From Alphaproteobacteria bacterium (GTDB lineage: Bacteria > Pseudomonadota > Alphaproteobacteria > CACIAM-22H2), in the NCBI GenBank assembly GCA_016793045.1, contig JAEUKZ010000314.1, positions 1 through 32,990 of the forward strand: 32,990 nucleotides of DNA. The letters are read 5' to 3'. Made by a program: the position numbers and the translations under genes. Below, one piece after another: positions 1 to 7,752 of this stretch. Position 1 is the first letter of the stretch; the number at the start of each line of letters is the position of its first letter. The notes below the pieces were generated by a model. The model was not told the DNA's origin. It did no database searches and was given only the letters and a program-made list of their open reading frames with translations.

Positions 1-2
1 GC

Positions 3-26
3 GCCGCGCCAGTTGCGCGGCATTTT
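3..26 (+). terminator. Putative intrinsic terminator of an upstream gene
   Basis: A perfect 7-bp stem (GCCGCGC / GCGCGGC, loop CAGTT) is followed at once by ATTTTA. This fits a short rho-independent terminator for a plus-strand gene ending just left of the window. The T-tract is only four bases, so strength is uncertain. Confidence 0.45.
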
Positions 27-94
27 AGCGTATCGTCACGGGCCTTTAACGGCTCCCGGGCGATGATCGTCCTCGTCGAGTCTGGAGGACGGTG

Positions 95-289
95 ATGGCG
101 CGTTTGATCGAGATGCCGCGGCCCGCAATCGATGTGACGACCTGGGGTGGCATGCACGCCCTGAGCGATCCCGGCGAGCCCGCGCCGAGTCTGTCGCGCA
201 CCGTCGCCGACTGCCTGCTGATCATCGCCGGCCGCGAGCCGCGCAGCCTGCTGCCGATGTTCGAAGGCTGGTACGACTACGACCTCTAG
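95..289 (+). CDS. Small hypothetical protein (64 aa)
   Basis: I do not recognise this 64-residue protein. The ATG at 95 is preferred over the GTG at 92 because a GGAGG ribosome site at 84-88 lies six bases upstream of it. Codon use is strongly biased to G/C in the third position, like the clear genes nearby, which supports real coding. There is no signal peptide or membrane segment. The C-terminus is rich in acidic and aromatic residues (GWYDYDL). It lies 48 bp upstream of the CoA-transferase gene on the same strand and could be co-transcribed with it, but nothing in the sequence assigns a function. Confidence 0.6.
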   Translation: MARLIEMPRPAIDVTTWGGMHALSDPGEPAPSLSRTVADCLLIIAGREPRSLLPMFEGWYDYDL

Positions 290-337
290 CCGCCACACCC
301 CTATCCGTCGGGCCGCGCTTCGTCGTAAGACGGGCGC

Positions 338-1453
338 ATGGCTCTGGGGTTCCTCGCCGGCATACGCGTCCTCGATCTGTCGCAATATCTGCCCGGACCC
401 TATGCCGCGCTGATGCTGGCCGATCTCGGCGCCGATGTCGTCAAGGTCGAGCCGCCGTCGGGCGACCCTGGGCGGACGCTGCGGCCCCTCGACGACGATG
501 GCGTTTCGCCGGTGTGGAAACTCGTCAACGCCGGCAAGACAGTGGTCACGCTCGACCTCAAACGGTCCGACGAAGCCGCGCAACTCCGCGTCCTGCTCGC
601 GGCGGCCGACGTCCTGATCGAATCCTACCGGCCGGGGGTGCTCGACCGGCTTGGTTTCGGGCGCGATCATCTTGCGGCGCTCAACCCCGGGCTCGTCCAC
701 GCCGCCCTGTCGGGCTACGGCCAGACCGGGCCGTGGCGGCTGCGCACCGGCCACGACCTCAACTACATGGCGGTCGGCGGCGGGCTCGCGTCGTCGGGGC
801 CGGCGGCGATGCCCGGCTTCGCATTCCCGCCTACTGCCGACTATGCCAGCGGCGTGCAGACCGCGCTGGCGGTCGCCGGCGCGCTGTTCGGACGCACGCG
901 CAGCGGGCGCGGCGCCTTCCTCGATCTCAGCCTGATGGAAACGCCGCTCGCCTGGCAGGCGCCGCTGCTGACCTGGGCGAGTCGCGGTGCGTCGAGCGCG
1001 CGCGCGGGGCTGATGCTCAACGGCGGCGCGGCGTATTATCAGGTCTATCGCGCCGGGGACGGGCGATTCGTGACTCTGGCGGCGATCGAACCGAAGTTCT
1101 GGCGCAATTTCTGTGAGGCGGTGGAGCGGGCCGACTGGATTGCCCGCCAGAATGACGAGATGCCGCAATCGGGCCTGATCGCGGACGTCGCCCGCCTATT
1201 CGCGACGCGGACGGCTCCGGCGTGGGAGGCCTTGCTGGGTATGGTCGATTGCTGTTTCGCTGTCGTCGCCGACCCGGTCGAGGTGCCGGATCATCCGCAG
1301 GTCGCGGCGCGCGGGCTGGTCAGCCGCCCCGACGCGGCGACCGTGGCGGTCGGATTCCCCGCGCTGGTCGACGGCGCCGCACCGGTCCCGAGGCCCGCGG
1401 TCCGGGCTGCAGACGTGAGCGAGGTGATTCGACGATGGACCAGCCGCGCCTGA
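338..1453 (+). CDS. CaiB/BaiF family class III CoA-transferase
   Basis: The 371-aa product has the hallmarks of the class III CoA-transferase family (CaiB, formyl-CoA transferase, alpha-methylacyl-CoA racemase). The N-terminus has the family opening (GIRVLDLSQYLPGPYAALML), followed by the Rossmann segment LGADVVKVEPPSGD and LVNAGKTVVTLDLK. The motif ADY places an Asp near residue 168, matching the position of the aspartate that forms the acyl-enzyme anhydride in formyl-CoA transferase. The section AALFGRTRSGRGAFLDLSLME is also typical. Such enzymes are cytoplasmic and move CoA between acyl groups, or epimerise 2-methylacyl-CoA. The length is slightly short but complete. The substrate cannot be read from the sequence. 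The next gene starts inside its last codons, implying translational coupling. Confidence 0.9.
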   Translation: MALGFLAGIRVLDLSQYLPGPYAALMLADLGADVVKVEPPSGDPGRTLRPLDDDGVSPVWKLVNAGKTVVTLDLKRSDEAAQLRVLLAAADVLIESYRPGVLDRLGFGRDHLAALNPGLVHAALSGYGQTGPWRLRTGHDLNYMAVGGGLASSGPAAMPGFAFPPTADYASGVQTALAVAGALFGRTRSGRGAFLDLSLMETPLAWQAPLLTWASRGASSARAGLMLNGGAAYYQVYRAGDGRFVTLAAIEPKFWRNFCEAVERADWIARQNDEMPQSGLIADVARLFATRTAPAWEALLGMVDCCFAVVADPVEVPDHPQVAARGLVSRPDAATVAVGFPALVDGAAPVPRPAVRAADVSEVIRRWTSRA

Positions 1454-1980
1454 CCACGATCGCCGCCGACGATCCGGTTGTGCTCGCCACCGCCCAGATG
1501 GAGGCGGGGACGACGATCGTCCTGCGGCCGAGCAATGCCAAGTGGCTGCTGATGCTGGCCGCCAGCGTCGTTTTCACCGCCATCGGCGCCGCGATGATTC
1601 GCGAGGGACAGGGCGCCGGGTGGTTCGTCGCCGGCTTCTTCGGCCTGTGCGCGCTGGCTGCCGTGATCGTGCTCCTGCCCGGCTCCTCGTATCTCAAGAT
1701 CCGCCGCGACGGATTCGTGTTCGGCACGATGTTCCGCCGCCATCATCTGCCGTGGACAGCGGTCGGGCCGTTCGGCATCTCCCAGGTCGGCATGCAGCCG
1801 ATGGTCGTCTTCGACATCCTCGATCCGGCGCGGCTGCCGCGCGCGGCGCGACTCAACATGGGCGTCGCCGGCGCCAATGCCGGGCTGCCGGACACCTACG
1901 GGATGAAGGCAGGCGAACTGGCGGCCATCCTCAACGCCGCACGCGATCGCGCGCTCGAGCGTGCCCACCAGGCCGGCTAG
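1435..1980 (+). CDS. Membrane protein with two TM helices and a PH-like C-terminal domain
   Basis: This 181-aa protein starts at the ATG at 1435, overlapping the CoA-transferase gene by 19 bp, with GAGG at 1421-1424 as a modest ribosome site. Two adjacent hydrophobic helices (about residues 36-54 and 62-82) form a hairpin. The cytosolic part that follows, beginning YLKIRRDGFVFGTMFRR and HHLPWTAVGPFGI, resembles the bacterial PH-like fold seen in STM3941-type membrane proteins. No catalytic residues are apparent. The overlap with the CoA-transferase suggests co-expression but not a shared role. The family assignment rests on pattern resemblance only. Confidence 0.65.
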   Translation: MDQPRLTTIAADDPVVLATAQMEAGTTIVLRPSNAKWLLMLAASVVFTAIGAAMIREGQGAGWFVAGFFGLCALAAVIVLLPGSSYLKIRRDGFVFGTMFRRHHLPWTAVGPFGISQVGMQPMVVFDILDPARLPRAARLNMGVAGANAGLPDTYGMKAGELAAILNAARDRALERAHQAG

Positions 1981-1989
1981 GCTTGTGCA

Positions 1990-3156
1990 TCAGCCGGCCG
2001 GATCGCTCGCGGCCTTGAACGGCCCGTGATCGGCGAGGACGTCGATCTCCTGGACGACGACAGCCGTCTCGCGGCGCAGGAAATCGGCGACCGCCTCGCG
2101 GAACCCGGGATCGAGAATCAGATGCGCACTCCATGTCGCCCTGGGCATGTAGCCGCGGCTGAGCTTGTGTTCGCCCTGTGCGCCGGCCTCGACGCGCTTG
2201 AGCCCGCGCATGATCGCAAACTCGATGGCCTGGTAGTAGCACGCCTCGAAATGGAGAAAGGGATGATCGCCGCGGCTGCCCCAGTTGCGCCCGTAGATCG
2301 CATCGTCGCCGACGAGGTTGAGCGCGCCGCCGATCCAGCGCCCGTCCTGCTTCGCCATGACCAGCGCCACGCGTTCGCCCAGCGTCGCGCCGAGCAGATC
2401 GAAGAACGGCCGCGTCAGATACGGATCGCCCCACTTGCGCTCGGACGTCGCGATGTAGAAATCGAAGAAGGCGTCCCAATGCGCGGTCGTGAGATCGGCG
2501 CCCGTGACGATCTCGATCGCGATGCCCTGCGCCGCGACCTCCCGGCGCTCGCGCTTGATCATCTTGCGGCGGCTGTGGCTGAGCGTCGCCAGGAAATCGT
2601 CGAAGTTGTCGTAGCCGGCGTTGTTCCAATGGAACTGGTAGCCCTCGCGGATCAGCCAGCCGGCCGCGGCGAACGCGTCCTTCTCGGCATCGGTGCAAAA
2701 GGTGACGTGCAGCGACGAGACCTTGCGCCGGCGGGCGACTTCTCCGAGCGCCTCAATGAGAGCGGCTCGGACAAACGCGGGCGCGTCCGGCCGCACCAAC
2801 AGGCGCGGCCCTGGCACCGGCGTGAATGGAACCGCGACTTGGAGCTTGGGATAGTACCGCCCGCCCGCGCGCACAAAGGCCTGCGCCCAACCGTGGTCGA
2901 ACACGTATTCCCCGTAGGAGTGCCCTTTGAGATACATCGGCACGGCGCCGACGATCGTACCGTCGGTGACGCGCGCGACGGCGTGGTAGGGAATCCAGCC
3001 GGTGCGGCCGCCGACCGAGCCGGAGCGCTCCAGCGCGTGAAGGAAGGCGTGGGCGACGAACGGATTGGCGCTGCCGGCGCAGGCGTCCCAGGCGGCGGCG
3101 TCGATCGCTTCGATCCGGTCGACGACTTCGATGGTCAGACGGGTGTCGCCGGCCAT
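1990..3156 (-). CDS. FemAB-like / DUF482 GNAT-fold acyltransferase
   Basis: This is a 388-aa protein of the FemAB-like group (formerly DUF482, 'peptidoglycan biosynthesis/recognition' GNAT proteins). Typical features are the entry WDACAGSANPFVAHAFL, then YLKGHSYGEYVFDHGWAQA, FHWNNAGYDNFDDFLATLS with SRRKMIKRERR, GRWIGGALNL, and YQAIEFAIMRGLKRVEAGAQGEHKLSRGY towards the end. The family is thought to transfer aminoacyl or acyl groups; the acceptor here is unknown. The start at 3156 is chosen because it lies 7 bp past the stop of the secreted-protein gene, whereas a longer frame would overlap that gene heavily. It is the last gene of a three-gene minus-strand operon and ends 9 bp from the convergent membrane-protein gene. 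Confidence 0.85.
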   Translation of the reverse strand: MAGDTRLTIEVVDRIEAIDAAAWDACAGSANPFVAHAFLHALERSGSVGGRTGWIPYHAVARVTDGTIVGAVPMYLKGHSYGEYVFDHGWAQAFVRAGGRYYPKLQVAVPFTPVPGPRLLVRPDAPAFVRAALIEALGEVARRRKVSSLHVTFCTDAEKDAFAAAGWLIREGYQFHWNNAGYDNFDDFLATLSHSRRKMIKRERREVAAQGIAIEIVTGADLTTAHWDAFFDFYIATSERKWGDPYLTRPFFDLLGATLGERVALVMAKQDGRWIGGALNLVGDDAIYGRNWGSRGDHPFLHFEACYYQAIEFAIMRGLKRVEAGAQGEHKLSRGYMPRATWSAHLILDPGFREAVADFLRRETAVVVQEIDVLADHGPFKAASDPAG

Positions 3157-3163
3157 GCGCAGT

Positions 3164-3649
3164 TCAGTGCCATCGCCGGCGCAGATAGTCGCCGATGAGC
3201 AGCCGGTCCCCGGCACCGCAACTGCGGTCGCGGTTGGCGTCGAGCACTGCACTCATCGCGTGGGCGTGCAGCACGCCGATGAAGGCGAGCTGGCGTTCGT
3301 CCCAGATGCCGCGTGCACGCTGCTCGTTGAGCAGGAAGCGGAGATTTTGCTGCCAGTCGAGCTGGCACCAGCGCGCGGCGCCGGATGCGAAGCCGGTGTC
3401 GATGATCGTGCGGGCCTCGACGATCGGGATGACCGCGCCGTTGCGGTCGCTTGGCGAGTTCGCGGCGAACGGGCGACCGCGATTGTCGCTCACGCGCGGC
3501 AGGTCGGCGCGCGCGTGCTCCATCAGCTCCACGACCGCCTCATCCGGCGGCGCGGCGGAGAAACGTACCGCCGGCGACTGCGCGCGTGCGGAAAGTCCGA
3601 TCGCGACGACGACGGCGCCGGCGGTCAGGGCGAGCGCACTGCGACGCAC
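3164..3649 (-). CDS. Secreted/periplasmic hypothetical protein (161 aa)
   Basis: The protein begins with a clear Sec-type signal peptide (basic MRRS, a hydrophobic stretch to about residue 20, then cleavage after ARA), so it should be periplasmic. The mature part contains CQLDWQQNLRFLLNEQRARG and ERQLAFIGVLHAHAMSAV plus two cysteines (W-C-QLDW and RSC-GAG) that could pair. I do not recognise the family. It starts at a GTG only 3 bp after the stop of the RidA gene and ends 7 bp before the FemAB-like gene, so the three are almost certainly one transcript. An envelope role alongside the acyltransferase is possible but is inference. Confidence 0.7.
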   Translation of the reverse strand: MRRSALALTAGAVVVAIGLSARAQSPAVRFSAAPPDEAVVELMEHARADLPRVSDNRGRPFAANSPSDRNGAVIPIVEARTIIDTGFASGAARWCQLDWQQNLRFLLNEQRARGIWDERQLAFIGVLHAHAMSAVLDANRDRSCGAGDRLLIGDYLRRRWH

Positions 3650-3652
3650 CGA

Positions 3653-4123
3653 TCAGCGCACCTCGAACACCGCCTCGACCTCGCAGGCGACCCCGAGCGG
3701 CAGCGAGCCGACGCCGATTGCGGCGCGCGCGTGCTTGCCGGCGTCGCCGAGCACCTGGACGAGCAGATCGGATGCGCCATTGATGACCTTGGGGTGGTCC
3801 GTGAAGTCCGGCACCGCATTGACGAACCCGCCGACGCGAACGCAGCGCACGACGCGGTCGAGGTCGCCGCCGAGTGCCGCCTTCATCTGGGCGAGGATGT
3901 TGATGCCGCACAGGCGTGCGGCCTGCTGGCCCTGAGCGACGTCGAACTCGCGCCCCAGCTTGCCGATGAATTGCGGTTTGCCCTGAGCGTCGAACGTGAC
4001 CTGGCCGGCGACGAAGACGAGATTGCCGCTGCGCACGGTGGGCACGTAGTTGGCGGCCGGGGCCGCGGGGCTTGGCAGCGTGATGCCGAGTTCGGCGAGG
4101 CGCGCGTCGACTTTTCCGGACAT
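3653..4123 (-). CDS. RidA family (YjgF/YER057c/UK114) protein
   Basis: The 156-aa product belongs to the long RidA subgroup: KVDARLAELGITLPSPAAPAANYVPTV, then GNLVFVAGQV, a middle AARLCGINILAQMKAALGGDLDRVVR, GFVNAVPDFTDHPKVINGASDLL, and the C-terminal GVGSLPLGVACEVEAVFEV. RidA proteins are small cytosolic trimers. The best-studied members hydrolyse reactive 2-aminoacrylate and related imines; this subgroup's substrate is unsettled, so I do not give it the symbol ridA. In the canonical enzyme an Arg near position 105 binds the carboxylate. Here the equivalent block reads ARAAIGVGSLPLG with no Arg directly before xG(V), so deaminase activity is doubtful. The ATG at 4123 has an excellent AGGAAGGA ribosome site. 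It is the first gene of the operon running to 1990. Confidence 0.88.
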   Translation of the reverse strand: MSGKVDARLAELGITLPSPAAPAANYVPTVRSGNLVFVAGQVTFDAQGKPQFIGKLGREFDVAQGQQAARLCGINILAQMKAALGGDLDRVVRCVRVGGFVNAVPDFTDHPKVINGASDLLVQVLGDAGKHARAAIGVGSLPLGVACEVEAVFEVR

Positions 4124-4206
4124 AAGAATCCTTCCTTGGCGGCTGGAGGGCGCAGAATAGCGGGCCTGCGAGCCGCGTTCTACCCTCGGGCATGCCTTGC
4201 GGCCCT

Positions 4207-4221
4207 TGACGCGAGGCGTCA
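4207..4221. promoter_or_regulatory. 15-bp perfect inverted repeat in a divergent promoter region
   Basis: TGACGC-GAG-GCGTCA is a perfect dyad in the 138-bp gap between the divergent RidA-family gene and the exported-protein gene at 4262. Its place and symmetry suit an operator for a dimeric regulator. No regulator gene is adjacent, so the factor is unknown. Confidence 0.3.
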
Positions 4222-4261
4222 CACTGCGCGCCCATCGCGGCACAACCCAGGAGCCAGTCCC

Positions 4262-4882
4262 ATGCGTCGATTCATCGCCGCCCTGTTTGTCGCGTTCGCC
4301 GGCTTCGCCGCACCGGCGAGCGCCAATCCGTGGGATCTGCGAACCGAGTATTCGGCCGACGTCGTCGTGACGTCCGGCGGTCAGACATTCAATTCGCGGG
4401 TCGCACGCACCCCGCGCGCCGTGCGGACCGAAACCCAGCAGCGCAACAATCAAGTTGTCACGGCGATCTTGCGGCTCGACAGGAACCTCGCCTGGGTGCT
4501 GATCCCCAACACGCGCAATGCGGCCGAAGTGAACCTGGCGTCGTTTCCGGTGATTCCCGGTCTGCTTCGCAATCCCAATGCCACCGCGACGGCCGAAGGT
4601 ACGGAGACGATGGACGGCATGACCGTCACACGTTGGCGGGTTGCCGGCGGTGAGCCGGGTGCACGCTTCGTCGGCAAGATCTGGGCGACAGCGGAGGGTG
4701 TCGTTCTCAAGATCGAAGGCGAGGCGGAAACCCAACAGCAGCGCCAGCCCTTCACCCTCGTCGCGCGCAATGTCCGCGTGACGCGGCAGAATCCGGGCCT
4801 TTTCGAGCTGCCGGACGGCGTCCAGGCGCTGCAGATCCCGCCGCAGCTCGTCCAGGCCCTGTTGCAGGGGCAGATCCGCTGA
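4262..4882 (+). CDS. Periplasmic protein, possibly with a LolA/LolB-like fold
   Basis: This 206-aa protein has a textbook signal peptide (MRRF, a hydrophobic core, cleavage after ASA at about residue 22). The mature part looks like alternating beta strands: WDLRTEYSADVVVTSGGQTF, ARTPRAVRTETQ, LDRNLAWVLIPNTRNA, then TETMDGMTVTRWRVA, ARFVGKIWATAEGVVLKIEGEA and LVARNVRVTRQNPGLFELPDG. This strand order and the closing 'P-x-LF-ELP-G' resemble DUF4412 and outer-membrane-lipoprotein-sorting-like periplasmic proteins of the LolA fold. That is a resemblance, not a firm assignment. The ATG at 4262 has AGGAG eight bases upstream. The peptidase gene follows 40 bp downstream on the same strand. Confidence 0.7.
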   Translation: MRRFIAALFVAFAGFAAPASANPWDLRTEYSADVVVTSGGQTFNSRVARTPRAVRTETQQRNNQVVTAILRLDRNLAWVLIPNTRNAAEVNLASFPVIPGLLRNPNATATAEGTETMDGMTVTRWRVAGGEPGARFVGKIWATAEGVVLKIEGEAETQQQRQPFTLVARNVRVTRQNPGLFELPDGVQALQIPPQLVQALLQGQIR

Positions 4883-4922
4883 CACACTGGGCCGGGGAAG
4901 GCGGAACGTTGGGGAGACGGAA

Positions 4923-6026
4923 ATGGTGCACGAGGTCGATCTTGGCGCGCGCTTCTCGCGTGACTATGCGGACGCGCGCGACAAGTTCTTCGCGGCGTGC
5001 CGGCTCCACGGCGCGCCGCTGCGCAGCTATACCAACCCCAATCGGGGCCCGAACGGCGAGACGCTGACGACGGATACGGCATGGCTGGGGCCCGAGGACG
5101 CAGGCCGCGTCCTCGTGCTGATCTCGGCGACGCACGGCGTGGAGGGATATTGCGGTTCAGGTGCGCAGATCGACTGGCTGCTCGGGCCGGCGACCCGCGC
5201 CCTGCCGCCCGACACCGGTCTGCTCGTCATCCATGCGATCAATCCGCACGGCTTTGCGTGGCGGCGGCGGGTGACCGAGGAGGGGTGCGACCTCAATCGC
5301 AACTTCATCGATTTCACGAAGCCGCTGCCGCCCAATCCGGGCTACGACGAGATCGCCGATGCCGTGCTGCCGCCGGCGCTCTCAGGGCCCGAGTTCGACG
5401 CCGCCCAGGCGCGCATCCAGGCTTACAAGGACCGGCACGGCGAGCGCGCGTGGCAGATCGCCTTCTCGAGCGGCCAGTACAAGTACGCCCACGGCCATTT
5501 CTACGGCGGCACGGCGCCAACTTGGGCGCGGCGCACGCTTGAGACGATCATCGAGGAGCGCGATCTCGCGCGCCGCCGCATGGTGGCGGTGATCGACTAT
5601 CACACCGGTCTCGGCCCGTACGGATACGGCGAGCCGATCGGCGGCAATCCGCCCGGTTCGGAAGGCCTCGAGCGGGGCCGGCGGTGGTACGGAGAAAGCC
5701 TGACTTCGCCGACGCTCGGCACGTCGTCTTCGGTTCCGAAATCGGGCATGGCGGAGGAGATGTGGGTGCGTCGCCTCGGCGAGCATGTCGTCTACGTCGC
5801 GCTCGAATACGGCACGTTTCCGCCGCAGACCGGCCTGGTGGTTCTGCGTGAGGACCACTGGCTGCATCGCCATACCAATGTCGATTGGCAGGCGCCGGAG
5901 ACGAAGCGCATCAAGGCCGCAATCAAGCGACGTTTCTATCCCGAGACGCACGATTGGCAGGAGATGATGCTCTTCCGCAGCCGCCAGATCATCCGCCAGG
6001 CCCTTGCGGGGCTCGCCGCGTCGTAG
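4923..6026 (+). CDS. M14-like zinc carboxypeptidase family protein (DUF2817)
   Basis: The 367-aa product matches the DUF2817 branch of M14-type zinc peptidases. The zinc motif HGVEGYCGSG (H then E three residues on) sits near residue 74, the substrate-binding segment CDLNRNFIDF near residue 122, and the second zinc-site region YHTGLGPYGYGEPIGG near residue 228. The late LEYGTFPPQTGLVVLREDHWLH supplies the conserved Glu region. No signal peptide is seen, so it should be cytosolic. The family is widespread in proteobacteria but its substrate is not established; a carboxypeptidase or amidohydrolase-type reaction is expected. The ATG at 4923 follows GGAGACGGAA, a good ribosome site. All expected motifs are intact. 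Confidence 0.88.
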   Translation: MVHEVDLGARFSRDYADARDKFFAACRLHGAPLRSYTNPNRGPNGETLTTDTAWLGPEDAGRVLVLISATHGVEGYCGSGAQIDWLLGPATRALPPDTGLLVIHAINPHGFAWRRRVTEEGCDLNRNFIDFTKPLPPNPGYDEIADAVLPPALSGPEFDAAQARIQAYKDRHGERAWQIAFSSGQYKYAHGHFYGGTAPTWARRTLETIIEERDLARRRMVAVIDYHTGLGPYGYGEPIGGNPPGSEGLERGRRWYGESLTSPTLGTSSSVPKSGMAEEMWVRRLGEHVVYVALEYGTFPPQTGLVVLREDHWLHRHTNVDWQAPETKRIKAAIKRRFYPETHDWQEMMLFRSRQIIRQALAGLAAS

Positions 6027-6049
6027 CCGCTGCCGCGGGCCGGCGCGCT

Positions 6050-6481
6050 TCAAGCTTCCGGCGATCGGCCTTGGATTTCGGGGCTGCCGGTGTCGCGCTC
6101 GCCCCGCTTGAGCGCTTCGCGCGCCTCGCGTGCGAGGCGACCATAGTCGCGCCGGATCCGGTCGAGTTCGACCTCGTCGAGTTCCTCGAGATCGAGCAGC
6201 GCATTGTGCGCACCCTCGATCGCGCGCAACAGTTCGTCGAGCTTGATCTGGATCGCTTCGGAGTCGCGGTTCTGGGTGTTCTGAATCAGGAAGACCATGA
6301 GAAAGGTGACGATGGTCGTCGCCGTGTTGACGACCAACTGCCAGGTGTCGCTGAATTGAAAGAGTGGACCGGTGATGGCCCAGGCCGCGATGACCAGGGC
6401 CGCTGTGATGAAGGCGACTGGCCGGCCGACCGCGCGCGCCGTGGCCGTCGCCATGACGGTGAAGAGCGACGTTCGTTTCAT
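6050..6481 (-). CDS. Low-affinity iron permease family (PF04120-like) membrane protein
   Basis: This 143-aa protein starts at the ATG at 6481, which has AGGGG just upstream; a frame start seven codons earlier is less likely. Two hydrophobic helices (about residues 23-42 and 50-70) surround SDTWQLVVNTATTIVTFLMV, followed by FLIQNTQNRDSEAIQIKLDELLRA. These are the signature of small bacterial proteins in the 'low affinity iron permease' family. The C-terminal half is a charged helix rich in Glu and Arg (DLEELDEVELDRIRRDYG). Despite the family name, iron transport by such short bacterial members has little support; they may be structural or regulatory membrane proteins. It converges with the peptidase gene 24 bp away. 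Confidence 0.85.
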   Translation of the reverse strand: MKRTSLFTVMATATARAVGRPVAFITAALVIAAWAITGPLFQFSDTWQLVVNTATTIVTFLMVFLIQNTQNRDSEAIQIKLDELLRAIEGAHNALLDLEELDEVELDRIRRDYGRLAREAREALKRGERDTGSPEIQGRSPEA

Positions 6482-6528
6482 TGATGACCCCTTGTGACGC
6501 ACTCGAAGTGATGTCGTTGACAGACCTT

Positions 6529-6957
6529 TCAGCGCCCATGCCGCATGGAGCGCAGGTTCTTTGCCCGCGAGCGATCGTGCTCGTCCTGCGTGACCATGTA
6601 GCGCCTACGGGCGGCGGCGAACTGGCGCAGCCGTTCGGCCAGCGCCTCCGCAGCCTGCAGGAATGCCAGCTCCGGCTGCCCGGCCGCCGTGATGGACGCC
6701 CCCGGCTCTTGCAGGCGACGGCGGCCGAACGCCTGGTCGAACAATCCTTGGGCGAACTCGCCGTTTGCATCGCGCCTTGCGCCATTGGCGTCGACGCAGA
6801 GCATCCGTGCCGGACGGTTCGATCCGGCGCCGGGCCGGCACAGCGCGCGGCCGGCCGGGGCACGCGCGAAGCCGGTCATGCCCGGACTCGAGCCGATCGC
6901 CCCGGCGATGCCGATGAGTCGAAGGAGCAATCCGACGACCAGGAAAATTCCGCCCAT
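6529..6957 (-). CDS. Hypothetical protein with one N-terminal TM segment
   Basis: The 142-aa product starts at the ATG at 6957, which has GGGGAG ten bases upstream. It opens with a hydrophobic helix (GGIFLVVGLLLRLIGIAGAIG) that could anchor it in the inner membrane. The rest is Arg- and Ala-rich, with two cysteines (ALCRPGAG, MLCVDANG) and a helical C-terminus (LAFLQAAEALAERLRQFAAARR). I do not recognise the family. It is divergent from the methyltransferase gene (86 bp between starts) and lies upstream of the iron-permease-family gene on the same strand with a 47-bp gap. Confidence 0.6.
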   Translation of the reverse strand: MGGIFLVVGLLLRLIGIAGAIGSSPGMTGFARAPAGRALCRPGAGSNRPARMLCVDANGARRDANGEFAQGLFDQAFGRRRLQEPGASITAAGQPELAFLQAAEALAERLRQFAAARRRYMVTQDEHDRSRAKNLRSMRHGR

Positions 6958-7043
6958 GATCTCCCCGCATCCGTCTTGCTCATCGCGGCAGGCGGCAGGA
7001 TAGAGCGGCATCATTCCGCCCGGCAAACGGACCGGAGGAGGCC

Positions 7044-7634
7044 ATGACCGATCGCTTCGGGGCGGAGTTCTACCGACGGTTCTATCGCGACGCACGGACG
7101 TGCGTCGCAAGCCAGGCCGAGACGCTCAAGCTTGCCAGCCTCGTGCATGCCTATCTGCGCTATCTCGACGTGCCGGTGCGCTCGATCCTCGACGCCGGGT
7201 GCGGCCTCGGCTATTGGCGTGACGCTGCCGCGACGCTCTGGCCGCGTGCGCGCTACACCGGAATAGAAGTGAGCGGATATCTGTGCGACCTGCATGGCTG
7301 GGAACGCGCGTCCGTCGTCGACTACGCCCCGAGGCGGCGGTTCGATCTGGTGGTCTGCCAGTCCGTCCTGCAGTACCTCGACGCGCGCGACGCCGCGCGG
7401 GCGATCGACAATCTCGCCGTCCTCGCCCGCGGCGCGGTCTATATCGAGGCCCCGACCCGCGAGGACTGGGCGCAGACCTGCGACCGCAGCCGGACCGACG
7501 GGAACGTCCATCTTCGTCCCGCCGCGTGGTACCGCCGCCAGTTGTCTCCGCATTTTCACAGCGCGGGCGGGGGAGTCTTCGTCCCGAAGGACGGCAAGGC
7601 GGTTCTTTACGCGCTTGAACGGGCCGATCTCTAG
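7044..7634 (+). CDS. Class I SAM-dependent methyltransferase
   Basis: The 196-aa product has a Rossmann-type methyltransferase fold: motif I ILDAGCGLGYWRD (about residues 50-62), the acidic end of beta-2 in YTGIEVSG, a post-motif FDLVVCQSVLQYL (about 95-107), and ARGAVYIEAPTREDW for beta-5. The length is minimal, with only a short cap, so it probably acts on a small molecule or on an exposed side chain. The substrate cannot be deduced. The ATG at 7044 has GGAGGAGG upstream. The product lacks export signals and is cytosolic. Confidence 0.85.
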   Translation: MTDRFGAEFYRRFYRDARTCVASQAETLKLASLVHAYLRYLDVPVRSILDAGCGLGYWRDAAATLWPRARYTGIEVSGYLCDLHGWERASVVDYAPRRRFDLVVCQSVLQYLDARDAARAIDNLAVLARGAVYIEAPTREDWAQTCDRSRTDGNVHLRPAAWYRRQLSPHFHSAGGGVFVPKDGKAVLYALERADL

Positions 7635-7752
7635 ATTTTCGCGTTGCGCCGGTCCATCAAAACTCGCAACGATATTACGCAGATTTCACGGGCGGGATTG
7701 GGCTTGGCGTGGTTGTCTTAAGGTCAATCCTGACACAGCCACGGGCAATGCC

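Noticed and set aside
2026-3198. A 390-codon plus-strand frame opposite the FemAB-like gene
   Set aside because: The sequence is a shadow without motifs, while the minus strand encodes a clear family member.
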